Of a DNA stretch of 64,000 nt, positions 18,832-28,245 are shown in pieces. The stretch covers positions 62,001-126,000 of the forward strand of contig NZ_UWPJ01000012.1 of assembly GCF_900606115.1 (NCBI RefSeq), read 5' to 3'. The translations under genes were made by a program, and so were the position numbers. The notes under the pieces were generated by a model. That model was not told the origin of the DNA, did no database searches, and was given only the letters and a program-made list of their open reading frames with translations. This DNA comes from Pigmentiphaga humi (GTDB lineage Bacteria; Pseudomonadota; Gammaproteobacteria; Burkholderiales; Burkholderiaceae_B). Positions within the stretch are counted from its first letter, which is position 1. Each line of letters starts with the position of its first letter.

Positions 18832-20439
18832 CTACTGCACCACGACCGTCAGGGCGGAGCCAGGCGGGACCGCGACCAGTTCGGAATACGTCCTCGCCGA
18901 CGGGCGGCGCACGACGGGGAAGTGGCCGGCCGCTTGCAGCGTGGAAGGCGCGCTCGTCGGCAATTTGCGCGCCGAGGCAAAGGCCGGACCGTCGATCGCC
19001 GGCAGATCGTAGCCTCCCTGGGCCAGGTGCGGATGCCCGAAACCGGCCGGCGGCGCCGCGGGCAGCAGCGCGAGCGACGCGCCCCAATCCCGCAGCGCGG
19101 CGGGAGCTCCCGCGCCGCCCGCCTGCTTGATCGCCTGGTCGAGCACGGCAAAGGAGTCGGTGGACACCAGGCTTTTCACCAGGCCGCGGTAGAAATCCAT
19201 GCCGTATTGGCGCAGCAGGTAGCCGCCGAAGCTGCTCGCGATCGAATACGAGAAGCAGCGCGAGCCCGGGTCGCCGTCCCAACTCCGGATGAAGTCGCAA
19301 TTCTGGCTGTTGCCGAGCCAACCCGTGAACTCCTGATCGCGCAGCGTGTTGTAGCCGGGCACCAGCCGGCCCGATGCCGACTCTTCCACCATCAGCGCCG
19401 TCATTTCCTCCAGCCATGTCTCGAACGCGTAGCTCGGCGCCTCGCCGCGGCTTGCGGTGCGATGATAGAAATTCGACATGTGGGTCATTTCGTGCGCCAG
19501 CGTTCCATAGATGGCGTTCTGCCCCTCCTGGCCAGCCAGGTAGATGGTTTCGGTATCCATGAACAAGGCCACGGCTTCGTTGCTGAGCGGCTCGTCACGC
19601 TTGAGCATGCCGTTGGCGCCGAAGAAATAGCCGAGCAATCCCCACGGCTTGCCGTCGGGCGTCAGGTTGGCGAACACGACGTCCACGTCCTGGTCAGCCT
19701 CGATATAGCCGCCGCCCACGGTCTGGCCCCAGGGTATGCCGACGAGATCGAGCACCATGGGATAGACGGAATCCCCCGTCGAGGAAAACTTGGCCTGTAT
19801 CGCGTCGACCAAGGCCTCGCTCACTTTCGTCGGCGAGCGCTCGTCGTTTTCCACCCATAGATTCAGCATGCGTCCGTCGGCGGCCGCCCACCTGCGCGCC
19901 AGAGTGGTCTGGAAACGCCTGACGCCATCGGCGTGCAGCCATTCCCGTGCATCGCCCTCCGCCGACACGCGCGCGGCGGCGCTCCTGCCCTGCCCCGCCG
20001 CGGCTTCGGCGGCCGCGGGAACGGGAGGCCGGTAATCGCGGATATAGGACGGAACCTGGTTGAAGCCACGCACGGGGGCCGGGTCGGCCTGCGCGGCGGT
20101 CTTGGACGATGCCGACGCGCCTGCCGCCGCCGACACATCGATGGCGGGCATGTCGACGGCGCGGTCGGAAACGTTGGTAAAGACCAGGGTAAGCGTGCGG
20201 CCGGCCACGCCGTCGAGCGTCACCGACACGGGCGTGCCCGATGCCGAACCGCTGTTGTCGTAGCGCCAGATGCCTACGCCGCTGCCATAGGTCCGGGCAT
20301 CGACCGCGCCGCACTGCGCGCCGCTGCAGGCAGCGGACAGCGCCGCCGCGGAACCGTCGGCGCCCCCGCCGCCGCAGGACGCCAGCGAGGCAACCAAAAC
20401 AATGCCGGCCAACGCCCGGTAGGCAACCGTGCTGTTCAT
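18832..20439 (-). CDS. Secreted/lipoprotein zinc metallopeptidase, HExxH type (M30 hyicolysin-like)
   Basis: The protein has 535 residues. The N terminus is a lipoprotein signal, LVASLASC followed by a glycine run, so it is probably anchored to a membrane after export. Residues near 316-320 read HEMTH within TLAHEMTHMSNFYH, the zinc-binding HExxH motif, with a downstream Glu in ETWLEEMTALMVEES as likely third ligand. This pattern and the spacing resemble peptidase family M30. AGGAGGGG lies at good distance before the ATG. It stands alone, with repeat B at its 3' end. Substrate unknown. Confidence 0.75.
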   Translation of the reverse strand: MNSTVAYRALAGIVLVASLASCGGGGADGSAAALSAACSGAQCGAVDARTYGSGVGIWRYDNSGSASGTPVSVTLDGVAGRTLTLVFTNVSDRAVDMPAIDVSAAAGASASSKTAAQADPAPVRGFNQVPSYIRDYRPPVPAAAEAAAGQGRSAAARVSAEGDAREWLHADGVRRFQTTLARRWAAADGRMLNLWVENDERSPTKVSEALVDAIQAKFSSTGDSVYPMVLDLVGIPWGQTVGGGYIEADQDVDVVFANLTPDGKPWGLLGYFFGANGMLKRDEPLSNEAVALFMDTETIYLAGQEGQNAIYGTLAHEMTHMSNFYHRTASRGEAPSYAFETWLEEMTALMVEESASGRLVPGYNTLRDQEFTGWLGNSQNCDFIRSWDGDPGSRCFSYSIASSFGGYLLRQYGMDFYRGLVKSLVSTDSFAVLDQAIKQAGGAGAPAALRDWGASLALLPAAPPAGFGHPHLAQGGYDLPAIDGPAFASARKLPTSAPSTLQAAGHFPVVRRPSARTYSELVAVPPGSALTVVVQ

Positions 20440-20525
20440 CGCACCCCTCCTGAATTAGGTTTTGGGCGCAACATATCACGACCATGCCCGCCTGGGGCAT
20501 GCCTGGGCATTCCCAACGCCAGCCG

Positions 20526-20819
20526 TCAGCGCAGGGATTGCACGTCGAGCTGGGCCGGCAGCCCCTCTCCCGGTGGACGAACGACCTTGCCGGCGACCAC
20601 GGCGTTGCGGGACTGCAGCTCGAGCATTTGCTGCCGGGTCAGGCCCCGCAGCGTCCATTGCGCATCCTTCGTCTCCAGCACGGCGGAGACGAAAGGTTCG
20701 CTGCCCTTGAGAAGAATGCGCCCTTCCACCACGATCACGTCGCCCGCCCGAGGCGCGGACTGGGCACAGCCCCACAGGCCGGACAGGCTCAGGCACAGGG
20801 CCAGCAACAATGCGCGCAC
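20526..20819 (-). CDS. Small lipoprotein of unknown function
   Basis: The protein has 97 residues from the GTG at 20817-20819, preceded by GAGG at suitable distance. A signal peptide (ALLLALCLSLSGLWGC) ends in a cysteine, though Trp at the -2 position is unusual for a lipobox. The mature part (GDVIVVEGRILLKGSEPF, AVLETKDAQWTLRGLTRQQMLE) reads like a compact beta-rich domain. The frame stays open to 20879 but that extension lacks a signal. No family recognised. Confidence 0.6.
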   Translation of the reverse strand: MRALLLALCLSLSGLWGCAQSAPRAGDVIVVEGRILLKGSEPFVSAVLETKDAQWTLRGLTRQQMLELQSRNAVVAGKVVRPPGEGLPAQLDVQSLR

Positions 20820-20922
20820 GGCAGCCTCGCGGAAAGATAATGAAGGGAAAGTGTACGGATTTTCCGTCCCGGACAGCAAAGACGCCGTCCGGGAAACGGA
20901 AACCGGCCCCGCGCAGGTGGCG

Positions 20923-21948
20923 CTATTGCAATTTCATGCCCGTGTCGCGCGCCAATTTGCCGAATTTCGCGTATTCGCTGCGCATCGTGGCGCCGAACCG
21001 CTCAGGGGTCGCATCGGGGATCGGTGGCGTGCCGAAGTTCTTGAACTTGGCGGAAATTTCCGGATCCGCCAGCGCCTTCACAATACCCGCGTTGATCTTG
21101 GCGATCACCTCGCGCGGCGTCGAGGCGGGAACCATCGCACCGAAGGTGGAGGATATGTCGTAGCCCGGCAGCCCCGACTCCGCGACGGTAGGCACGTCGG
21201 GCAGCGTAGAGGAGCGCTCGGCCATCGTACCGGCCAGGATACGCAGATTGCCGGCCTTGACCTGGGGCACGATCGCGACCTGTCCATAAATGGCCAATTG
21301 CACGTCGTTGCCGATCAGCGCCTTCACGCCTTCAGACCCCTTGTACGGCACGTGCAGCAACTCGACGCCCGCCATCGAACGGAACAATTCCCCTGCCATA
21401 TTGCCGGACGAACCGGCGCCTGGCGTGGCGTATGCGATCTTGCCCGGATGCTTCTTGGCGTAGTCGATGAGATCCTGCACCGTGCGCAGCGGCGAGGACG
21501 CATTGACCGTCAGATACATCGGCAAATGCGCCGCGCCGATGACGGGGGCGAAATCCTTGAGCGGGTCGTACGACAGCTTGCCGTAGACGTGTGGATTGAT
21601 GCCCCACAACGTGCTGTCGCCGAACAAGATGGTGTAGCCGTCCGGTTCGGATTTGGCGACAAAGGAGGCGGCCACGACGCCCGAGGCGCCGGGCCGGTTC
21701 TCCACCACCACCGGCACGCTCCATATTTCGGCGAGCCGCTGGGTGATCAGGCGCGTCAGCGCGTCGGGCACCACGCCGGGCGTGGTCGGCACGACGACCC
21801 GGACGGCCCGGGTCGGGTAGTCGGACTGCGCCTGAACGGCGCCGCCGCCAAGCAGCAGCGCGCCCACCGTCAAAGCGCATCCGGCAAGGCGCATGACTCG
21901 CGCGCCGGAGACTGCGGACCTCATGCCAATCGATGTCATAGCTTGCAC
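20923..21948 (-). CDS. Bug/TctC-family periplasmic solute-binding protein
   Basis: It is a Bug protein of about 341 residues with a signal peptide ending near GAVQAQ, then YPTRAVRVVVPTTPGVVPDALTR, VVVENRPGASGVV and YATPGAGSSGNMAGELF. Two starts are possible. GTG at 21946-21948 has GGAGG at ideal spacing; ATG at 21937-21939 is in the same frame but too far from it. It is the last gene of the minus-strand operon with the FMN reductase, hydrolases and luciferase-like monooxygenase, so the ligand is probably that pathway's substrate. Confidence 0.88.
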   Translation of the reverse strand: MQAMTSIGMRSAVSGARVMRLAGCALTVGALLLGGGAVQAQSDYPTRAVRVVVPTTPGVVPDALTRLITQRLAEIWSVPVVVENRPGASGVVAASFVAKSEPDGYTILFGDSTLWGINPHVYGKLSYDPLKDFAPVIGAAHLPMYLTVNASSPLRTVQDLIDYAKKHPGKIAYATPGAGSSGNMAGELFRSMAGVELLHVPYKGSEGVKALIGNDVQLAIYGQVAIVPQVKAGNLRILAGTMAERSSTLPDVPTVAESGLPGYDISSTFGAMVPASTPREVIAKINAGIVKALADPEISAKFKNFGTPPIPDATPERFGATMRSEYAKFGKLARDTGMKLQ

Positions 21949-21995
21949 TGTCTTCCTCCTTGGTGGATATATAAGTTTTCTCGGTGCCTCGGCGC

Positions 21996-22592
21996 TCAGG
22001 CCTCGGCAAGAGACGAGACACGCTCCAGAGCCGCCTTCATCCTGGCGAACTGGACCACCTGCCGCCCTACGCATTCGAGCTGGAAGGCCGCGGCCGCATC
22101 CCGGCACGCGCCCGTTTCGTCAAAAAGCGGAATCGAGGTATTGAGTACGGCGCCCAGCGGCGTGGGCCAGCCCCGCAAAGAATGCGCGATGGCGCGCAAC
22201 GCGGTCAGCGCATGGCCTGCGCCTTGCCATCCGGCCCCGCAAGCGATCAGGCCGATCGCGCAGCCGTCGAAATAGACGCGCTCGTCGCGACTCAGGTCCT
22301 CGGTATAGTCCAGCGCGTTCTTGAGCAGGCCCGAAATCGTGCCGTGATACGACGGCGAAGCGATGATGAGTCCGTCGCAGCGCCGCAGCAGCGCGGTCAG
22401 CCGCTGCGCGGCACCGCTGCGTTCGGGCCGCTCGGGCGCGTACATCGGCATCTCGAGCTCGGGCCCGGCCAGCATGGCGACCCGGGCGCCTTCGCGTTCG
22501 GCTGCGCGCAGGCTGAGCGCGAGCGCCTTTTCGGACGAAGAGCCGGCGCGGGTGGTGCCGCCCAGGCCGACGATCAGAGGTTGGTAGTCCAT
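21996..22592 (-). CDS. NADPH-dependent FMN reductase
   Basis: The protein has 198 residues in the flavodoxin-like FMN_red fold: GLGGTTRAGSSSEKAL at the N terminus binds phosphate, and IIASPSYHGTISGLLKNALDYTEDL is the flavin-contact signature. The ATG at 22590-22592 (MDYQPLIVGLGG) has AAGGAA upstream and overlaps the end of the preceding hydrolase by 19 bases. It probably supplies reduced FMN to the luciferase-like monooxygenase in the same operon, the usual two-component arrangement. Confidence 0.88.
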   Translation of the reverse strand: MDYQPLIVGLGGTTRAGSSSEKALALSLRAAEREGARVAMLAGPELEMPMYAPERPERSGAAQRLTALLRRCDGLIIASPSYHGTISGLLKNALDYTEDLSRDERVYFDGCAIGLIACGAGWQGAGHALTALRAIAHSLRGWPTPLGAVLNTSIPLFDETGACRDAAAAFQLECVGRQVVQFARMKAALERVSSLAEA

Positions 22593-23452
22593 GGCATTTC
22601 CTTTTGATGGACTCGGCGTAGAAAGCCGATGGTCAAGTCGTTGAAGCGATCGGCCTGTTCGATATTGGGGCAATGGCCGCAACGCTCGAAGACATGCACT
22701 TCGCTGTGCCTGATGCGCCGGCCCAGTTCCTCGGCATAGCCGGGCAGGCGAAGGCGGTCCTCGGCTCCTGCGACGATCAGCGCCGGTACGGCGATCGCCT
22801 CATAGGGCGTGGGGTCCGCGCGGCCGAAGGCGCTTGCTGCGCCAGTCGGCATTGCAGGCTTCAGGCGCGGCGCGGCCGCGCACTCCCACGCGCCGGGCAG
22901 CAGCGCAAGTTGCTGCCGGCGCGCGACATAGTCCTCATCAGCCGCCCATCCCGGGTCGTGGAACATCGCCCCCAGCATCGCGCGCATCGCCTCGGGCGTG
23001 CCATCGTAGGAAAGCAATGTCTGCCGCTCGGGCGTCAGCGGGACGAAACCGCCTCCGCTCGCGGCGACAAGCGAGCGAATCGGCAATAGGCCGGAAGACT
23101 CGGCGGCGATGCGCAGCAGATTGCTGGCGCCCATCGAATTGCCGACGAAGTCCGCCTCGTCCGTGCCCCGCTCGGCCAGCATCCGCGCGACGAAGCGGCT
23201 CAGGTGCCGCACGGAGCGCCCGCGAGGATCGGCAAAGTCGAATACCTTGTCGGTACGCCCGAAACCGAGCCAATCGGGCGCCAATACATGGAAGTGCCGG
23301 GCGAGCGCCGGCAGCGTGAATTCCCAGCTGAGTTCAGCTGCCGCGCCGAACTCGCCCGAATGCAGCAACACGACGGTCGGCCCCTCTCCGGCCTCGAGAT
23401 AATGAGTGCGGATACCGTCGATGTCGATGTAGCGGCCGGTCATTTCGTTCAC
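22574..23452 (-). CDS. Alpha/beta hydrolase (meta-cleavage-product-hydrolase-like)
   Basis: The protein has 292 residues with an intact triad: nucleophile Ser in GNSMGASN near residue 107, acid in VAGAEDRLRLP and His in FERCGHCPNIEQ. VVLLHSGEFG forms the oxyanion region. This pattern fits C-C or ester hydrolases of aromatic pathways. The GTG start at 23450-23452 overlaps the preceding gene's stop (GTGA); an in-frame ATG follows at 23441-23443. It is part of the operon below the 25534-25557 palindrome. Substrate unknown. Confidence 0.85.
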   Translation of the reverse strand: MNEMTGRYIDIDGIRTHYLEAGEGPTVVLLHSGEFGAAAELSWEFTLPALARHFHVLAPDWLGFGRTDKVFDFADPRGRSVRHLSRFVARMLAERGTDEADFVGNSMGASNLLRIAAESSGLLPIRSLVAASGGGFVPLTPERQTLLSYDGTPEAMRAMLGAMFHDPGWAADEDYVARRQQLALLPGAWECAAAPRLKPAMPTGAASAFGRADPTPYEAIAVPALIVAGAEDRLRLPGYAEELGRRIRHSEVHVFERCGHCPNIEQADRFNDLTIGFLRRVHQKEMPWTTNL

Positions 23453-24669
23453 CGCACGAAATCGCGGCTCATGCCGCCCGCATCGGCGAACTGCCGGTCG
23501 GGCTCGGCTTCGCGCCGCGCGCGCATTTCGCTTTCGTCGTAGCCGGCGACCAATGCGTTCAAACGTGGCCGGACCTCGCGCGCAAACAGCGCCATGGACC
23601 GCATGCTTGCTTCGCTGGTCATCGAACCGGCGTGCCCCATCATCAACAGATGCCCGAAGCCGCCGCTATATTCCCAGAACGCCTTGATCTGCTCGTAGAC
23701 TTCGTCCGGCGTACCGGCAAACAGGTTGCCGCGCGCCATCTGCTCCTCGACCGTCGCCGGAGCGCCGCCGCCGGCGGGCTTCAGGAATTGGGCGGCGACG
23801 GCCGGAGGATGGTATCCGGGAGGATTCGAGAACTGTGGCGCTCCCTTGCTGGTGTTCAGGTACCACAGCAGCTGCTCGGCACCGGCACGGGCCTGGGCGC
23901 TGGTCTCGCCAACATGGACCAGCGCGCAATAAGCCAACCGGTCGAGCGGTGCCGGCCGGCCGTGCGCGTCGCGGTAGGCCTGGCGATAGCCGTCGAAAAT
24001 CTTTCGGATGTTCTGGTAGCCGGCCAGGAAAACCGCGCCGACGTGCCCGCGCCGGGCCACTGGCGCCGTGCTCGGGCCGCTGCCTACGGTGACCCAGACG
24101 GGCGGATGGGGCTGTTGCCAGGGCCGGGGCCAGATGTTGACCTGGCGATGGGTATAGAAACGGCCTTCGAAATTGAACGGACCGTCGTGCGTCGTCCAGG
24201 CCTTCAGGATCAGGTCGTGGGCTTCCCAGACACGCTGGCTGCCGCGGAACGCGCTGATGTTGGCGGCCGCGGCCTCGTACGGCACGCCGCGCACGAAACC
24301 GCACTCGAGCCTCCCCCGGGACAGCACATCGATCATCGCCATTTCTTCGGCCACGCGCACGGGCTGATTGCGGTTCGCGAGCGGATTGCCCAGAACCAGC
24401 AGCCGCGCGCGGGTGGTCTGGCGGGCGAGGATGCTGAGCATCAGCGGTACGGCGGGCACCGTGCATGTGGGCGTCTGGTGATGCTCGTTCAGCATCAAAT
24501 CCATGCCCAGGCTTTCCGCCTCCAGCCACATATCGAGATACATGTGGTAGAGATCGGCCCCCTTGCGAGGATCGTAATGCTTGTTCGGCAGGCTGACCCG
24601 GATCGATTCGTAGGTGTCGGAATCGGGCAGATACGGGTACGGGCACTCGGTGAAGAACCAGGTTTGCAT
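23449..24669 (-). CDS. Luciferase-like (LLM) flavin-dependent monooxygenase
   Basis: The protein has 406 residues in the bacterial luciferase-like TIM barrel family. Landmarks are LGMDLMLNEHHQTPTCTVPAV, LLVLGNPLANRNQPVRVAEEMAMIDVLSRGR, GFVRGVPYE, and a C-terminal region with FAGTPDEVYEQIKAFWEYSGG. Such enzymes use reduced FMN and O2 to oxidise or cleave a small organic substrate. An FMN reductase in the same operon supports this. It follows the upstream hydrolase by 11 bases. Substrate cannot be deduced. Confidence 0.88.
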   Translation of the reverse strand: MQTWFFTECPYPYLPDSDTYESIRVSLPNKHYDPRKGADLYHMYLDMWLEAESLGMDLMLNEHHQTPTCTVPAVPLMLSILARQTTRARLLVLGNPLANRNQPVRVAEEMAMIDVLSRGRLECGFVRGVPYEAAAANISAFRGSQRVWEAHDLILKAWTTHDGPFNFEGRFYTHRQVNIWPRPWQQPHPPVWVTVGSGPSTAPVARRGHVGAVFLAGYQNIRKIFDGYRQAYRDAHGRPAPLDRLAYCALVHVGETSAQARAGAEQLLWYLNTSKGAPQFSNPPGYHPPAVAAQFLKPAGGGAPATVEEQMARGNLFAGTPDEVYEQIKAFWEYSGGFGHLLMMGHAGSMTSEASMRSMALFAREVRPRLNALVAGYDESEMRARREAEPDRQFADAGGMSRDFVR

Positions 24670-24680
24670 GGAAATTCCTG

Positions 24681-25469
24681 TCAGGCGGCCAGATTGGGGG
24701 CGACAAACTCCAACACGTGGCCAACGAACGTGTCAGGCTGCTCGATATGCGGCGCATGGCCGGCTGCATCGATCGTGCGCAGGTCGGCTCGTGGAATCAG
24801 GCTCGCGTAAGCCCGGCCGTAATCCGGCGTGACAAAGCTATCGGAGGCTCCCCACAGCATCAGGGTCGGCACGCTGATCCGGTGCAGCCGGCGCGGCAAC
24901 TTGGGGTTGTGCATGTAGGGATCCCAGGTGTACATGCCCAGCGCGATGCGATTGGCCGCCGCCGTCTGCCATTCCTGGTCGGTGCGGCCGGATGAGCCGG
25001 GCGCCTTGGACGGGTCGTGCCACATCAGTTGTTCGACGCTCTCGGGAGACATCGCGAAAATGTCGGCAATGTCGCGGTCGTCGCGCGTGCCGGGCTTGAT
25101 GCCGACGGCGTCGACCAGGATCAGTTGGCCGATACGCTGCTGATTGCGCACCGCGATCTCGGCCGCCGCCCAGCCGCCCATGGAGAAGCCCATCAGCACC
25201 GCATCCCGCAGATCCAGGGCATCCATCAGATCCAGGTACAGATAGACGAGATCTTCCAGGCCGTCGAAATGCTCGGGAATGGCGCTGCCGGCAAACCCGG
25301 GATGGATGGGCTCGATGATTTCCATGTGTTTGGCGAGCTCATCCGTGAAAGGATGAGATGAAGCCGGACCGCTTCCGCCATGCAGCATCAATAGCGGGCG
25401 GCCGCGCCCTTTGCGGATGACCGGCAGCTCGATGCCTTGCAGGCTGAGCGTGGTCTCGGTGATTGGCAT
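24681..25469 (-). CDS. Alpha/beta hydrolase
   Basis: The protein has 262 residues. The triad is visible: Ser in MGFSMGGWAA, Asp in LWGASDSFVTP and His in DAAGHAPHIEQP, with LLMLHGGSGP as the oxyanion segment. It is the first gene of the five-gene catabolic operon and lies directly behind the palindrome at 25534-25557. Along with the second hydrolase at 22574-23452 it gives the pathway two distinct hydrolytic steps or a pair with different specificity. Confidence 0.87.
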   Translation of the reverse strand: MPITETTLSLQGIELPVIRKGRGRPLLMLHGGSGPASSHPFTDELAKHMEIIEPIHPGFAGSAIPEHFDGLEDLVYLYLDLMDALDLRDAVLMGFSMGGWAAAEIAVRNQQRIGQLILVDAVGIKPGTRDDRDIADIFAMSPESVEQLMWHDPSKAPGSSGRTDQEWQTAAANRIALGMYTWDPYMHNPKLPRRLHRISVPTLMLWGASDSFVTPDYGRAYASLIPRADLRTIDAAGHAPHIEQPDTFVGHVLEFVAPNLAA

Positions 25470-25533
25470 TGAGAATCTCCAACGGATCGAATGGCGCAGC
25501 GCCTCGGAACTGCATGCTGCGAATCTGGCAAAA

Positions 25534-25557
25534 TTATTAATGATTAATCATTAATAA
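25534..25557. promoter_or_regulatory. Perfect 24-bp palindrome, operator candidate for the adjacent GntR regulator
   Basis: The half-site TTATTAATGATT is followed at once by its exact reverse complement, twelve perfect pairs. It is a strikingly AT-rich island in GC-rich DNA, 65 bases upstream of the first gene of the catabolic operon. The nine-base core TTAATGATT occurs again at 26407-26415, 62 bases ahead of the GntR gene start, suggesting autoregulation as well. Confidence 0.7.
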
Positions 25558-25613
25558 AAAATAAGGGTTAACCAGATGTCCGTAGCCGCAATGGGAGCAA
25601 AACGAAAAGGAGG

Positions 25614-26345
25614 CTACAAGCCGGAGGGCAGGCCCAGGCCGCCCAATGGGCGCCGCACGAGCTGGCGCGCAGCGGTACGCGCGGCCGCGATATCGCGCCG
25701 CTCGAGCGCGTCGACCAATTCGCGCCAGGGCTCGCTGACCTCATGGGGATCCGTGCTGTTGCGCAGCGCGGTATGGAAATACATGCGGGACTGCGAGGTG
25801 AACCGATTCCAGTTCCGGGCCAGGCGTCCGTTGCCCGAACAGTCGCAGATCCAGAGGTTCAACGCATTGCCAAGCGCCAGTTGAGCCCTGATATCGCCAT
25901 TGGCCAGCGCCTCGTCCAATTCGGCCAGCAGCCGCCGGCCGGCCGCCAGTTGCTCGGCGGATACATGCTGCGCCGCCAGTTCGGCCGCGAGTTCGAGCAG
26001 GGCTGCCCGAAGCTGGAATAGCTCGACGATTTCCTCGTCGCTCAGCTCAACCACGCGCACGCCGCGCCACGGCTCGCGGACCAACAACTCCTCGCCGACC
26101 AATAGCTGCAGCGCTTCGCGGATCGGCCCGTTGGAATAACCGAACTCCTCTGCCAGCGCGCTTTCCCGAACCCACATACCCGGCGGATAGACTCCCGTCA
26201 CGATCCGGTCGCGCAGCACTTCGGCAAGGCTGCTGCCAATGGATTGCGTCGCCCCTGGCGGCATGGCGACCGGCGACACATCGCGAGCGGCGGCCGATGC
26301 CGATTGAGCGGAGTCTTTGCGGGGTGAAGTGGCGCGAGGGGCCAT
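25614..26345 (-). CDS. GntR-family (FadR/FCD) transcriptional regulator
   Basis: The protein has 243 residues from the ATG at 26343-26345. A winged helix (LAEVLRDRIVTGVYPPGMWVRESALAEEFGYSNGPIREALQLL, shown here only as a region, about residues 38-80) precedes an all-helical FCD effector domain (LFQLRAALLELAAELAA onwards). This is the FadR subgroup layout, which usually responds to organic acids. It lies upstream of the catabolic operon on the same strand, with the 24-bp palindrome between. A longer start at 26447 is possible but adds unconserved sequence. Confidence 0.85.
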   Translation of the reverse strand: MAPRATSPRKDSAQSASAAARDVSPVAMPPGATQSIGSSLAEVLRDRIVTGVYPPGMWVRESALAEEFGYSNGPIREALQLLVGEELLVREPWRGVRVVELSDEEIVELFQLRAALLELAAELAAQHVSAEQLAAGRRLLAELDEALANGDIRAQLALGNALNLWICDCSGNGRLARNWNRFTSQSRMYFHTALRNSTDPHEVSEPWRELVDALERRDIAAARTAARQLVRRPLGGLGLPSGL

Positions 26346-26935
26346 GATGAGCGAGAGGCGGCAGCGACGGGAAAGCCGCAGCCTGGCTTGGCGCGCCGCC
26401 GAATCGTTAATGATTTCGAGGCTTGGTTTATACCATGTGCATGCCAAGGCGTGGACAGGCCTAATCCGAATCGCCGGGATCGTCGAGGTCCGTGCCCCGC
26501 AATACCTGTTTGATGGTGGCTTGCCCGAAGCCCCGCGACATCAGGAACCGCAACTGCTTGGCGCGCTGCGCCGCATCGGCGGGCAACTCGCCGAACCGCT
26601 TGCGCCAGACCTCGCGCGCACGCGCCAGCTCGGTGGCTTCCAGATCGCTGCGCAAATCGGCGATCTGCGCATCCGCCACGCCGTGCTGGCGCAGCTCGTA
26701 CATGATCCGCACCGTGCCCTGCTTGGCCGCGAGCCGGTGCACCACGCTCTGGGCATAGCGTTCGGTGGAAAGCCAGCCCTCTTTCTCGAGCGTGTCGAGC
26801 ACGGCCCGGACTTCTTCTTCTTCGCCGAAACGGGCGAGCTTGCGGCCCAGCTCGAGACGGCTGTGCTCGCGCCTGGACAAATAGCCGACCGCCCGGGCCT
26901 TCAACGTAGGACCCTTGGCTGCCGGCTTGCCGTCG

Positions 26936-28009
<1,074 letters not shown>

Positions 28010-28052
28010 TCTGGGATCCTTGGGTTGATGGGCGAATTATGGCACTGGCCTA

Positions 28053-28072
28053 TACTGTATAAAAAAACAGTA
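28053..28072 (-). promoter_or_regulatory. LexA (SOS) box of recA
   Basis: TACTGTATAAAAAAACAGTA matches the proteobacterial SOS consensus CTG-N10-CAG exactly, with perfect TACTGT/ACAGTA outer arms. It lies 44-63 bases upstream of the recA ATG, where it would cover the promoter. Confidence 0.92.
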
Positions 28073-28245
28073 TGGGACTGCAAGCTCCCACCTCGAAAAA
28101 CAACGCCTCCGGCGCAGCGGCGAAAAGCCATGAAGGCGGCTCATGAGCTACATGAAGCGCGCTGCCTTCCTCTCTCCCTGAGGCATTACTAGACTTGTCG
28201 CGACACCTGCCGGACGGCGGGCGCTCCCGGACAAGGACTTCCTCA

